This document shows positions 6,927-14,490 of a stretch of DNA of 16,398 bases, piece by piece. Origin of the DNA: Bifidobacterium breve (lineage in GTDB: Bacteria; Actinomycetota; Acidimicrobiia; Acidimicrobiales; Ilumatobacteraceae); assembly GCA_945871625.1 (NCBI GenBank), contig CAMBWL010000007.1, positions 1-16,398 of the forward strand, given 5' to 3'. The position numbers and the translations under genes were made by a program. Within the stretch, counting starts at the first letter, position 1. Each line of letters opens with the position of its first letter. The notes below the pieces were generated by a model. It did no database searches. It had not been told where the DNA came from and saw nothing but the letters and a program-made list of their open reading frames with translations.

Positions 6927-9359
6927 TTAACTCGCCTTTTGAATGATTTCAAGTTCTTCGACGGTCATCAACACTTCACGCGGGCGTGAACCCTCGCTCG
7001 GCGCGACGACGCCCCGTTGTTCGAGCATGTCCATCAGTCGACCCGCCCGAGCAAACCCAACTTTGAGTTTTCGCTGCAACATCGAGGTGCTGCCCTGCTG
7101 GGTTCGCACGACAAGGTCCATTGCTTGACGCATCAATTCGTCGTCATCTTCGTCCCCGCTGCTGCCACCAAATATTCCGCCATTGCCGGATGATTTATTC
7201 GCATCGCCTTCGATGCCCGAAACATACGTAATTTCTGGGGCTTGTCGGCGCCAGTGCCCGACCACTTTGCGAACCTCGTTCTCACTGACCCATGCCGACT
7301 GCAGACGCTGCGAAACAGATGTGTTGCCCGGCAACATCAACATGTCACCCATACCCACGAGTTTTTCTGCGCCTGGCTGATCAAGAATCACTCGACTGTC
7401 GGTCAGACTTGATACGGCAAACGCCATGCGAGCAGGAATGTTCGCCTTGATCACACCGGTGATTACATTCACGCTCGGGCGCTGAGTTGCAACCACCAAG
7501 TGAATACCCACCGCACGAGCTTTTTGGGCGATTCGCGTAATGCAATCTTCAACATCGCGTGCCGCGACCATCATCAAGTCGTTCAACTCGTCGACGACAA
7601 TCAAAATATATGGAATGCGTGAAAACTGCTTGTCTGATGACTGGCCTTCTTGCGCCGTCATCTCGCCACGGTCATACGCCGCGTTGTAGCCAGCCACGTC
7701 GCGAAAACCTGCTTCGACGAGCAGGTCGTAGCGACGCTCCATTTCTTTTACCGCCCAACCCAACGCATTGGCGGCTTTTTTCGGGTTCGTAACTGGCGCT
7801 GTCAACAAGTGCGGCAGTCGCGTGTATTGCGCCATCTCAACCTGCTTTGGGTCGATCAGAATCAACTTCACTTGATCTGGCGTTGCACGCATCAACACAG
7901 ATGTGATGATGCAGTTGATCACACTCGACTTGCCTGCACCGGTCGCGCCCGCAATCAACAAGTGAGGCGTAGTCGAGATATTCAAGAACACCGGGCGACC
8001 CGAAATATCTTTGCCCACCGCGACATCGAGCGGATGAGTCGCCGTGCGTGCTTCTTGCGACACGAGCAAGTCACCGATTGAAACAAGTTCACGTTGTTCG
8101 TTTGGCACTTCGATACCGATTGCCGATCGTCCAGGTATCGGCGCAAGAATTCGTACGTCAGTCGCCGCCATCGTGTAGGCAATATCGCGCGAAAGCGTCG
8201 TCACCTTGGCAACCTTCACACCGTCACCCAGCGACAATTCATAGCGCGTTACCGTCGGACCGCGGGTGTATCCCACCAACTCGGTATCTACGCCGTGCGA
8301 AGCGAGTGCCGCCACGAGTTGGTCGCCGCGTTCGCGAATTGCTTCTTCGTTGGCTTTTTTGTTGCTGGTCAGCGACAAAAATTCGAGTTCTGGCAATGAC
8401 CAATCACTCGGCTGACCACTCGGCCCAAGCGGCATTTGTTGTGGCTCACCTTTGACTGGTGCGAGTTTGCCTGCTGGTTTCGCTGGCGACTTCGACTCGG
8501 CCTGCTCGCGACGCTTGCGTTCGCGACGCGGTCTTTTTTCTTGATCTTGATTGTCATCATCGCGACCATCTTGGGCATAGTCGTAAAGTTGTGGCCGTTG
8601 ATCATCTTGTGGTGCAAAGCCGCCAGGCACATCGCCTTGATCGCCAGTAAAACCTCGATTTTCATCTAGCGCACCTGACAAATTTTCGGTCGCCGAGGAA
8701 ACCTTGCCGCTGATCTTGCGCCATGCATTGCGCAAAACTTCGATCAACTCTGGCGCCGATTTGCCAGACACGAGCATCACCGAACCGATTAGTAGAGCCG
8801 ACAACAACACCGTCGCACCAATATTTGACAGCGAGTTCTGCGTTGGCTCACCCACTACATAGCCGAACCATCCACCCGTGCGGTTTTCGACATCACTAAA
8901 AAACACATGCGACAAACCGAGCAACACACCAGTCAGTGACGTCCAGCCGATTGAGGTTCGAATTTGATTTTGCCAACTTTTGCGTCGTGCAAGTGCGACA
9001 CCTAAGCCAATGCACAAAATTGGCAAGAAGAATCGACCAACGCCGATCGTCACTGATGTAAAACTGTCAAGTGCTCGACCAAGCGGCCCAGCCAACTTCA
9101 AGTAAACCGACAATACGAGCAGCGCGCCGAGCGCGATCAAACCTAGGCCGCTGAATTCGTGTGCCCGCCCCTCGAACAATCCGCCAAAAATTGGACCGTG
9201 TTGCGAAACAACCCGGTAACGGGTCGGCTCGTCATCGGCATCATGCTCGCGCAATGCCCGAATCGGACGCACATTATCCGGACGGCGCGGTCGCTCGTGA
9301 TCCGGGTTTCGTGAGCCCTTCTTGGGGCGCGCAGATTTAGATTTGGGCACTTTTGCCAT
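6927..9359 (-). CDS. ftsK: DNA translocase FtsK/SpoIIIE
   Basis: A hexameric ATP-driven DNA pump at the division septum that clears and aligns chromosome termini. The 810 residues have a basic N-terminus, then a membrane region with about four hydrophobic segments (near residues 68-90, 101-125, 137-153 and 178-198). A charged low-complexity linker follows (about 230-310, rich in D, Q, R, E and K). The alpha/beta motor (about 325-700) has Walker A GATGAGKSS at 471-479 and Walker B ILIVVDEL with D590-E591, plus ATQRPSVNVITG. A winged-helix gamma domain (about 738-805, MLQRKLKVGFARAGRLMDMLEQ) reads oriented DNA motifs. ATG at 9359 begins a lysine-rich MAKVPKSKSARPKK tail. The gene sits between rnj and rimO, the usual actinobacterial position, and 99 bases after rnj, so it may have its own promoter. 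Confidence 0.96.
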   Translation of the reverse strand: MAKVPKSKSARPKKGSRNPDHERPRRPDNVRPIRALREHDADDEPTRYRVVSQHGPIFGGLFEGRAHEFSGLGLIALGALLVLSVYLKLAGPLGRALDSFTSVTIGVGRFFLPILCIGLGVALARRKSWQNQIRTSIGWTSLTGVLLGLSHVFFSDVENRTGGWFGYVVGEPTQNSLSNIGATVLLSALLIGSVMLVSGKSAPELIEVLRNAWRKISGKVSSATENLSGALDENRGFTGDQGDVPGGFAPQDDQRPQLYDYAQDGRDDDNQDQEKRPRRERKRREQAESKSPAKPAGKLAPVKGEPQQMPLGPSGQPSDWSLPELEFLSLTSNKKANEEAIRERGDQLVAALASHGVDTELVGYTRGPTVTRYELSLGDGVKVAKVTTLSRDIAYTMAATDVRILAPIPGRSAIGIEVPNEQRELVSIGDLLVSQEARTATHPLDVAVGKDISGRPVFLNISTTPHLLIAGATGAGKSSVINCIITSVLMRATPDQVKLILIDPKQVEMAQYTRLPHLLTAPVTNPKKAANALGWAVKEMERRYDLLVEAGFRDVAGYNAAYDRGEMTAQEGQSSDKQFSRIPYILIVVDELNDLMMVAARDVEDCITRIAQKARAVGIHLVVATQRPSVNVITGVIKANIPARMAFAVSSLTDSRVILDQPGAEKLVGMGDMLMLPGNTSVSQRLQSAWVSENEVRKVVGHWRRQAPEITYVSGIEGDANKSSGNGGIFGGSSGDEDDDELMRQAMDLVVRTQQGSTSMLQRKLKVGFARAGRLMDMLEQRGVVAPSEGSRPREVLMTVEELEIIQKAS

Positions 9360-9458
9360 AAATCAACAGTACCAATGGGGTCTGTTTACAAGTGGGATTA
9401 CTCGCCCAATTGAATCCAGCGAGCCATCTCGCCGAAACGCATAAATTGTCGCGACTGG

Positions 9459-10850
9459 TTAGCGTTTTTTGTGTTTCTTGGTTTGTTTATCTTTTGACTT
9501 TTTGCCGGCGCGTTGCGACTTTTGTGGCACGACAAATTCAGCGGGTATGCGCCCAGAAAAATCGATCCCACCATCGGTGATCTCGATGAGATCTCCGTCT
9601 TCGCACAACAAAACATTGCGTGGCGCTACACCCATAATTTTCGCCAACTCGGCATTTGCAACCATGTGTCGATACTCGCCATGAATCGGCACGAACCATT
9701 GCGGCTCGGTGACATTTAAATACGTCTTCAAATCTTCTGCTTGGGCATGACCCGTTGCATGCACATCGGCAATGCCCGAATGCACGACGGTTGCACCGCG
9801 ACGCAACAATGCATCGATCACCTTGTTGACGTTGTGTTCGTTACCAGGGATGGCATGACTCGAGAAAATAACCACATCGCTTTCGCCGACTTTCACGTAT
9901 CGACTGTCACCTTTTGCCAGATTCGTTAGCGCCGACATCGCCTCGCCTTGCGACCCGGTTGAAATAATGCAGATTTCATGGTCGTCGTATTTGCCCAACG
10001 AATCTGCACTGACCAAACTTTTTTCAGGAATCGTCAGCACCTTCAAGTCGCGCGCGAGACGAATGTTGTTGATCATCGACCTGCCGAGCGGCACGACAAC
10101 ACGACCAGAGTCGATTGCCGCATCAGCGATTTGCTGCACGCGGTGAATGTGGCTGGCAAAACTGGCGGTAATTATGCGCTTTCCACGATGTTCGTTGAAG
10201 ATCCCCCGCAACACGGCACCGACTTCAGATTCGCTCGGTGCGTGACCACGCTCGCCCGCATTGGTCGAGTCGAGCATTAACAACCGAATGCCCTCGTTTG
10301 ACGACAACGAACCAAGGCGCGCCAGATCAGTGCGACGATGATCAACTGGTGTGAGGTCAATCTTGAAGTCACCCGAGTGCACGATCACCCCTTGTGCCGT
10401 GTGCAATGCGATCGCATGAGCGCATGGCACAGAGTGCGTGACCGGTATGAATTCGACATCAAACGGCCCGATCTTGATGCGATCGTTGTCATTGACCTCA
10501 ATGAACTTCGTCTTGTCGGTCAATCGCGCCTCGGCGATTCTGTTGCGCGCGAGGCCGAGAGTTAGCGCCGAGCCATACAACGGAAACGACGCGTCTTGCA
10601 GCAAATACTGCAACGCCCCGACATGGTCTTCGTGACCGTGTGTCGCAACGCAACCAACTATGCGGTCTTTGCGCTCAAGCAACCAAGTGAAGTCTGGAAT
10701 GATCACATCGATGTCGTCGCCGTGTTCGGCTTTCGGAAACATCAACCCACAATCGATCAGCAAAATCTTTTTGTCTTGTTCAACCGCCATGCAGTTTCGA
10801 CCAATTTCGCCGAGCCCGCCAAGAAAGGCGATGCGAACTGGTTTTGACAT
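9459..10850 (-). CDS. rnj: Ribonuclease J, without the usual C-terminal domain
   Basis: A metallo-beta-lactamase/beta-CASP nuclease for RNA processing and decay (endonuclease and 5'-3' exonuclease in studied members). The zinc-binding residues are all present: THGHEDH at 70-76, H139 in VTHS, D161 in HSGDFK and H390 in PIHGEYRH. The beta-CASP insert covers about residues 210-370 and includes TASFASHIHR. Family members are usually near 550 residues with a C-terminal dimerisation domain. This protein stops at 463, just after GGIDFSGRIPAEFVV, and ends in a tail of about 20 residues with nine lysines. Only 99 bases separate its stop from ftsK, so the missing domain is not in another frame. The ATG at 10848-10850 overlaps the dapA stop by one base (TAATG). 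Confidence 0.93.
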   Translation of the reverse strand: MSKPVRIAFLGGLGEIGRNCMAVEQDKKILLIDCGLMFPKAEHGDDIDVIIPDFTWLLERKDRIVGCVATHGHEDHVGALQYLLQDASFPLYGSALTLGLARNRIAEARLTDKTKFIEVNDNDRIKIGPFDVEFIPVTHSVPCAHAIALHTAQGVIVHSGDFKIDLTPVDHRRTDLARLGSLSSNEGIRLLMLDSTNAGERGHAPSESEVGAVLRGIFNEHRGKRIITASFASHIHRVQQIADAAIDSGRVVVPLGRSMINNIRLARDLKVLTIPEKSLVSADSLGKYDDHEICIISTGSQGEAMSALTNLAKGDSRYVKVGESDVVIFSSHAIPGNEHNVNKVIDALLRRGATVVHSGIADVHATGHAQAEDLKTYLNVTEPQWFVPIHGEYRHMVANAELAKIMGVAPRNVLLCEDGDLIEITDGGIDFSGRIPAEFVVPQKSQRAGKKSKDKQTKKHKKR

Positions 10851-11752
10851 TACTTTTGTGCGGCGGCGCGCGCGGCTTGCAGATTGCTGAACACTTTTGC
10901 TGCCCGTTCGGCCAGACCGCTCGGTGGCGGCCCCATCGGCAGTCTCGCCTCGCCGACATCCAGCCCAAGATGGTTCATCATCACTTTGCTCGGCAACGGG
11001 TTCGGATTATCGTCGCCGGTTTCAAACGCAAAACTCTCGAGCATTCTTGAGTTGACCGCGCGGGCACCAGCGACATCGCCGGCATTCCATTTTTTGAACA
11101 TCTCTTGATGATCCACGGCCGTCCAATGCGTCGCCACGCCGATCACGCCGGCTGCACCGATCGCCATCAGCGGCAAGGTCAGACCATCGTCGCCGCTGAG
11201 AAGTTCAAAACTTTTCGGTACTTGGGTCATCAACATCGCCGTTTCGGCTGGGTTGCCACTTGCATCTTTGAGAGCCGCGACATTTTTTACTTCATTGGCC
11301 AATTTCGCGAGTGTGGCCGTTGATATTTTTCGGCCAGTGCGAACCGGAATGTCGTACACGACAACAGGCAGTGTCGTCGCCGCACAAACTGCTTTCATGT
11401 GCGCGAGAATGCCAGCTTGTGATGGTCTGTTGTAATACGGACCAACGGCCAAGATGCCGGCGATGCCGAGTTTCGAAGCCTGTTGGGTCAAATGAACCGA
11501 ATGCTTGGTGTCATTGGTGACCGTGCCAGCAATGACCGGAATCGTCACAGCCTCGACAGTCGCGGCAAACAACGCAAGTTTCTCGTCGTCGGTCAGTGTC
11601 GATGCCTCACCTGTTGTGCCACCGACCACCAGCCCATCGTTGCCATTTTCTTGCAACCACTTCGCCAGGCGACGCACACCATCCAGATTCAGCTCGCCGT
11701 TCTTGTCGAACGGCGTAACCATTGCGGTGAGAACCTGACCGAATCTTGGCAT
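10850..11752 (-). CDS. dapA: 4-hydroxy-tetrahydrodipicolinate synthase
   Basis: This enzyme condenses pyruvate with aspartate semialdehyde, the first committed step to diaminopimelate and lysine. The 300-residue TIM barrel has GGTTGE (residues 44-49), GPYYNRP with Tyr107, VYDIPVRTG with Tyr133 and Arg138, and the Schiff-base lysine K162 in ALKDASGNPAE. VVYDIPVRTG replaces the more usual YNVPGRTG but keeps the key Tyr and Arg. The C-terminal segment includes HLGLDVGEARLPMGP, as in other members. ATG at 11752 is the natural start (MPRFGQVLTAMVTPF). There is no clear Shine-Dalgarno sequence. TACTAT lies a few bases upstream, so a leaderless transcript is possible but unproven. It is followed directly by rnj with a TAATG overlap, the common actinobacterial dapA-rnj pair. 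Confidence 0.94.
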   Translation of the reverse strand: MPRFGQVLTAMVTPFDKNGELNLDGVRRLAKWLQENGNDGLVVGGTTGEASTLTDDEKLALFAATVEAVTIPVIAGTVTNDTKHSVHLTQQASKLGIAGILAVGPYYNRPSQAGILAHMKAVCAATTLPVVVYDIPVRTGRKISTATLAKLANEVKNVAALKDASGNPAETAMLMTQVPKSFELLSGDDGLTLPLMAIGAAGVIGVATHWTAVDHQEMFKKWNAGDVAGARAVNSRMLESFAFETGDDNPNPLPSKVMMNHLGLDVGEARLPMGPPPSGLAERAAKVFSNLQAARAAAQK

Positions 11753-11803
11753 GGCTAGATAGTAGTCACTGGCTCTCGCCTGCGACCAACGAGTTTTATG
11801 TCT

Positions 11804-12931
11804 CTAGTGGCGAATTTCGACTTCTTTGCCAATCTCGAACTTGAGGTATTCGTCGTCTGTGTTTTCCCAGTCTTCGAATTGAATTACACCCATCTCTTCG
11901 AAGCGACGGCGCAACCACTTGTCGTTACGGTCAAGCAACCCAAGTTTCTTGCAATTCGGCACGATCTTGGCAAACAACATTTGCTGGAAGATTTTGCGAG
12001 TCGGATCATTGACCAACAACGGGATCAAAGTCTTCGGGTCGACACCCATGTGTTGCCAAACTTCTTGTTGCAAGAAGCGGTCACGCATACGAATGCTGGC
12101 TTCGTAGGCGAATTCTTGGCGGTCCATGATCTCTTTGTCACCCATGCCGTCGTAAACCTCTTTGAGGCTGAGTACACCGAATGCCACGTGACGGGCTTCG
12201 TCGCTCATCACATAGCGCAGCAATTTCTTCAACAGTGGCTCGCTTGTCAACTGATGCAAGTAGCCGAATGCTGCGAGCGCCAAACCTTCGACCATGATCT
12301 GCATGCCGAGGTATGTGAAGTCCCAACGTGAGTCTTTGACAATGTCGTCGAGCAACAAACTAAGGTGCGGATTAATCGGGTAGCCACCGTCGAGTTTTTC
12401 GTCAAGATAACGAGCAAATACTTCGACGTGACGGGCCTCGTCTACGACCTGGGTGCTGGCGTAAAGTTTTGCGTCGTACCACGGCACAGTCTCGACAATC
12501 TTGCTGGTGCAAATAAGCGCACCCTGTTCACCGTGCAAGAACTGCGAGAGGCTCCACTTGCGGCTATGAATGCCGAACTCGAGCCATTCTTTGTCAGTCC
12601 ATTTTGCGAGTTTCGTATCTGCGTACAAGTCTGCATTCATCCCACGGCCGATTGCGTCCTGGTCAGCGGTGATAGTTTTTTCGATGTCGACTTCGGTGCT
12701 CCAATCCAAGTCAAATGTGCCGTTCCATTGACTCGTCTTGGCTTTTTCATAAAGCTTGCGCAAAGGCTGGCGAGTCAGTGAATAATCCCAAGTGAAAACC
12801 GAATCGGCGTTGTTCTTGACGACATGTTCGATCTCATTTGCCGGCGTGAGCGGAATGCTCAAAATCGCCTCAATGTTGTTGATCTCGTCACGACCGATGA
12901 TTTCTTGATTTTGCTTTTCTGTAATTGACAT
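11804..12931 (-). CDS. Ferritin-like diiron protein, possible oxygenase, function unknown
   Basis: A 375-residue soluble helical protein. Its carboxylate and histidine pattern fits a four-helix diiron site: E135 (HGEQGA), E165-x2-H168 (DEARHVEVF), E215 (VEGLAL) and E245-x2-H248 (DEARHVAFG). This is the layout of the ferritin-like superfamily, which includes ribonucleotide reductase R2, AurF-type N-oxygenases and acyl desaturases. It is too long for a storage ferritin. The desaturase-type EENRH and DEKRH motifs are not seen. An O2-activating oxidase or oxygenase is therefore the best inference, with substrate unknown. ATG at 12931 has a good AGGAG at 12940-12944. A TetR gene lies 25 bases upstream on the same strand, so the two probably share one mRNA and the regulator likely controls this enzyme. 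Confidence 0.82.
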   Translation of the reverse strand: MSITEKQNQEIIGRDEINNIEAILSIPLTPANEIEHVVKNNADSVFTWDYSLTRQPLRKLYEKAKTSQWNGTFDLDWSTEVDIEKTITADQDAIGRGMNADLYADTKLAKWTDKEWLEFGIHSRKWSLSQFLHGEQGALICTSKIVETVPWYDAKLYASTQVVDEARHVEVFARYLDEKLDGGYPINPHLSLLLDDIVKDSRWDFTYLGMQIMVEGLALAAFGYLHQLTSEPLLKKLLRYVMSDEARHVAFGVLSLKEVYDGMGDKEIMDRQEFAYEASIRMRDRFLQQEVWQHMGVDPKTLIPLLVNDPTRKIFQQMLFAKIVPNCKKLGLLDRNDKWLRRRFEEMGVIQFEDWENTDDEYLKFEIGKEVEIRH

Positions 12932-12939
12932 AGCTGTTG

Positions 12940-12944
12940 CTCCT
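12940..12944 (-). promoter_or_regulatory. Ribosome binding site of the diiron protein gene
   Basis: AGGAG on the minus strand, eight bases before the ATG at 12931. It is one of the two clear Shine-Dalgarno sequences in the window. It lies between the TetR stop (12957) and the diiron gene, which points to efficient independent initiation within a shared transcript. Confidence 0.6.
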
Positions 12945-12956
12945 GTTTGTGTAGTT

Positions 12957-13553
12957 TTACTTTGTTAATTCGTGGATGTTGATATGCGTGTGCAAAAACT
13001 TGGCAGTGCTCGTCTCGCTCGTGAAGTCAAAGCGGTCTGACGGCGTCAAGAAATAAGAAATTACAAGACGGGCCAAGACTTCAACCAGCGCATCGGCTTC
13101 ACGCTTAGGCAAAAAGTCTGCAACAAGTGGCGCCAAATACGAAGCAGCGACACGCACAATTCGCGACAAGCCGTCGATCGTGAACTGCATCAAGGTCGTA
13201 CCTGGCTCAGTAGCCAGCATCATCGCCAAGTGTTGGTCGTTGCGCAACTCGGTCGTTGCCGAGACTATGCATCGCACGAGCAAATCTTCCAGCGACTTTG
13301 CGCCTTCGGCACGAGCTAACAACGTCGTGAAAAATTCATCTAGCGAGCGCACATGAAGTGCTTCAAGCAAAACTTCTTTGCCGCCCGGAAACATCCGATA
13401 AACGGTTGCGCGCGAAACATTTGCCAGATCGCAAACATCGGCGACGGTAAAGCGCGAAACTCCCCACTTTTCAATGGCAAATTTCGTGGCGTCCAGCACG
13501 CGGGTTTCAACCTCAGTGAACGATGCTGGATTTGCGGTAGCCGAGATAGCCAT
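12957..13553 (-). CDS. TetR/AcrR family transcriptional regulator
   Basis: A 198-residue one-domain-plus-ligand-pocket repressor. The N-terminal helix-turn-helix covers about residues 20-65: FTVADVCDLANVSRATVYRMFPGGKEVLLEAL is typical TetR, with the turn at NVS and the recognition helix at RATVYRMF. The C-terminal helical domain (about 70-198) would bind an unknown ligand and dimerise. It is the first gene of a probable two-gene unit with the diiron protein and is divergent from an amino-acid ABC transporter. A perfect inverted repeat starts one base upstream of its ATG and overlaps its likely promoter, so autorepression is expected. There is no Shine-Dalgarno sequence in front of ATG 13553, which fits a leaderless mRNA. 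Confidence 0.9.
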   Translation of the reverse strand: MAISATANPASFTEVETRVLDATKFAIEKWGVSRFTVADVCDLANVSRATVYRMFPGGKEVLLEALHVRSLDEFFTTLLARAEGAKSLEDLLVRCIVSATTELRNDQHLAMMLATEPGTTLMQFTIDGLSRIVRVAASYLAPLVADFLPKREADALVEVLARLVISYFLTPSDRFDFTSETSTAKFLHTHINIHELTK

Positions 13554-13575
13554 AGTGAGACATTAAGACTATAAC
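13547..13575 (+). promoter_or_regulatory. Candidate promoter of the amino-acid ABC transporter genes
   Basis: On the plus strand, TAGCCA (13547-13552, 4 of 6 to TTGACA) is 17 bases from TATAAC (13570-13575, 5 of 6 to TATAAT). The predicted start would be near 13582, giving a leader of about 63 bases before the ATG at 13645. It overlaps the 9-base inverted repeat, whose left arm is in the spacer and right arm directly after the -10. Read by eye only. Confidence 0.4.
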
Positions 13576-13584
13576 TGTCTCACT
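13554..13584. promoter_or_regulatory. Inverted repeat, candidate TetR operator
   Basis: A perfect 9-base inverted repeat: AGTGAGACA at 13554-13562 and TGTCTCACT at 13576-13584, with a 13-base spacer. The arms are 22 bases apart centre to centre, about two helical turns, which fits a dimeric or paired-dimer TetR site. It lies directly in front of the TetR start codon and overlaps candidate promoters in both directions. There is no T-run after it, so a terminator is unlikely. Confidence 0.65.
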
Positions 13585-13589
13585 GTCAA
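13562..13589 (-). promoter_or_regulatory. Candidate promoter of the TetR-diiron unit
   Basis: On the minus strand, TTGACA (13584-13589, full consensus -35) is 16 bases from CTTAAT (13562-13567, 4 of 6 to TATAAT). The -10 ends eight bases before the ATG at 13553, so the transcript would start at or within a few bases of the start codon and be leaderless or nearly so. The right arm of the inverted repeat sits between the two boxes. Confidence 0.5.
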
Positions 13590-13630
13590 GTAATGCTAGT
13601 TTTGGCTCTAATTAACTGACGTTCTCTAGA

Positions 13631-13635
13631 AAGGA
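13631..13635 (+). promoter_or_regulatory. Ribosome binding site of the binding-protein gene
   Basis: AAGGA within AGAAAGGAAC, nine bases before the ATG at 13645. It supports that start and a leadered transcript for the transporter operon. Confidence 0.6.
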
Positions 13636-13644
13636 ACCCTTATT

Positions 13645-14487
13645 ATGACCACCAAATCACGCTTCACGCGACTGGCGATAATCCTCGCCAGCACATCAGC
13701 ACTCGGCCTTGCCAGTTGCGGCAGTGACGATTCGAGTTCAGCCTGCCCGACTATCGAGTCAGGCAAATTGACGATTGCAACTGGCACCCCTGCTTACGAG
13801 CCCTGGGTTGTTGGTGACGCACCAGAGTCTGGCGAAGGTTTTGAAGCCGCTGTTGCATACGCGGTGGCTGGCGAACTTGGTTACGCGAATGAAAATATAG
13901 TTTGGGTGCGAACTGGCTTCGACGAGGCGGTTCAACCTGGCGCAAAAAACTTTGACTTTAATTTGCAGCAATATTCGATCACAGAAGAGCGCAAAGCAAC
14001 GGTCAGTTTCAGCGACCCGTACTATTCGACAAATCAGGCAGTCGTCGGGTTTGCTGACTCGCCCGTCGCAAGCGCTACGAAACTTTCAGAACTCAAAGAA
14101 CTCAAGTTCGGCGCGCAGTCAGGCACAACAAGCCTCGACTTTATTCTCAATGTGATCATGCCAACCAACGAGCCGTTCGTCTATGACGACAACGCTGGTG
14201 CCAAGGCTGCTCTTGAAGCAAAACAAATCGACGCAATTGTCGTCGACTTGCCGACAGCTTTTTACATCAGCGCTGTCGAGATCGAGGGTTCAAAAGTCAT
14301 TGGACAATTTCCATTGAGCGATGCGGTTGCTGCCGACAACTTCGGCTTGCTGTTCGACAAAGATAACAAGCTCGTCGACTGTGTCAACACTGCTCTTGGC
14401 GCACTCAAAGAGTCGGGCAAATTGGCGGAGATCGAACAGACTTGGCTCGCCGACAAGACAAACGCACCAGTCATCACCCTCGACTAA
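13645..14487 (+). CDS. Amino-acid ABC transporter substrate-binding lipoprotein
   Basis: A 280-residue extracytoplasmic solute receptor of the polar amino-acid family (SBP_bac_3 type). The N-terminus is a lipoprotein signal: basic TTKSRFTR, hydrophobic LAIILASTSALGL, then lipobox L-A-S-C with Cys25 as the lipidation site and a Ser/Asp-rich linker. The mature part begins GKLTIATGTPAYEPWV and contains GFEAAVAYAVAGELGY, LQQYSITEERKATVSFSDPYY and GAQSGTTSLDF, the segments that form the ligand cleft in this family. Which amino acid is bound cannot be read from the sequence. A Shine-Dalgarno AAGGA lies nine bases before ATG 13645. The permease and ATPase genes follow, completing an importer. Its promoter region overlaps a probable TetR operator. 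Confidence 0.92.
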   Translation: MTTKSRFTRLAIILASTSALGLASCGSDDSSSACPTIESGKLTIATGTPAYEPWVVGDAPESGEGFEAAVAYAVAGELGYANENIVWVRTGFDEAVQPGAKNFDFNLQQYSITEERKATVSFSDPYYSTNQAVVGFADSPVASATKLSELKELKFGAQSGTTSLDFILNVIMPTNEPFVYDDNAGAKAALEAKQIDAIVVDLPTAFYISAVEIEGSKVIGQFPLSDAVAADNFGLLFDKDNKLVDCVNTALGALKESGKLAEIEQTWLADKTNAPVITLD

Positions 14488-14490
14488 AAA

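Noticed and set aside
6911..6934. Inverted repeat CGAGT/ACTCG overlapping the ftsK stop codon, as a terminator
   Set aside because: Five base pairs with a six-base loop and only a short, broken T stretch (TCTTTG). This is too weak to separate from chance.
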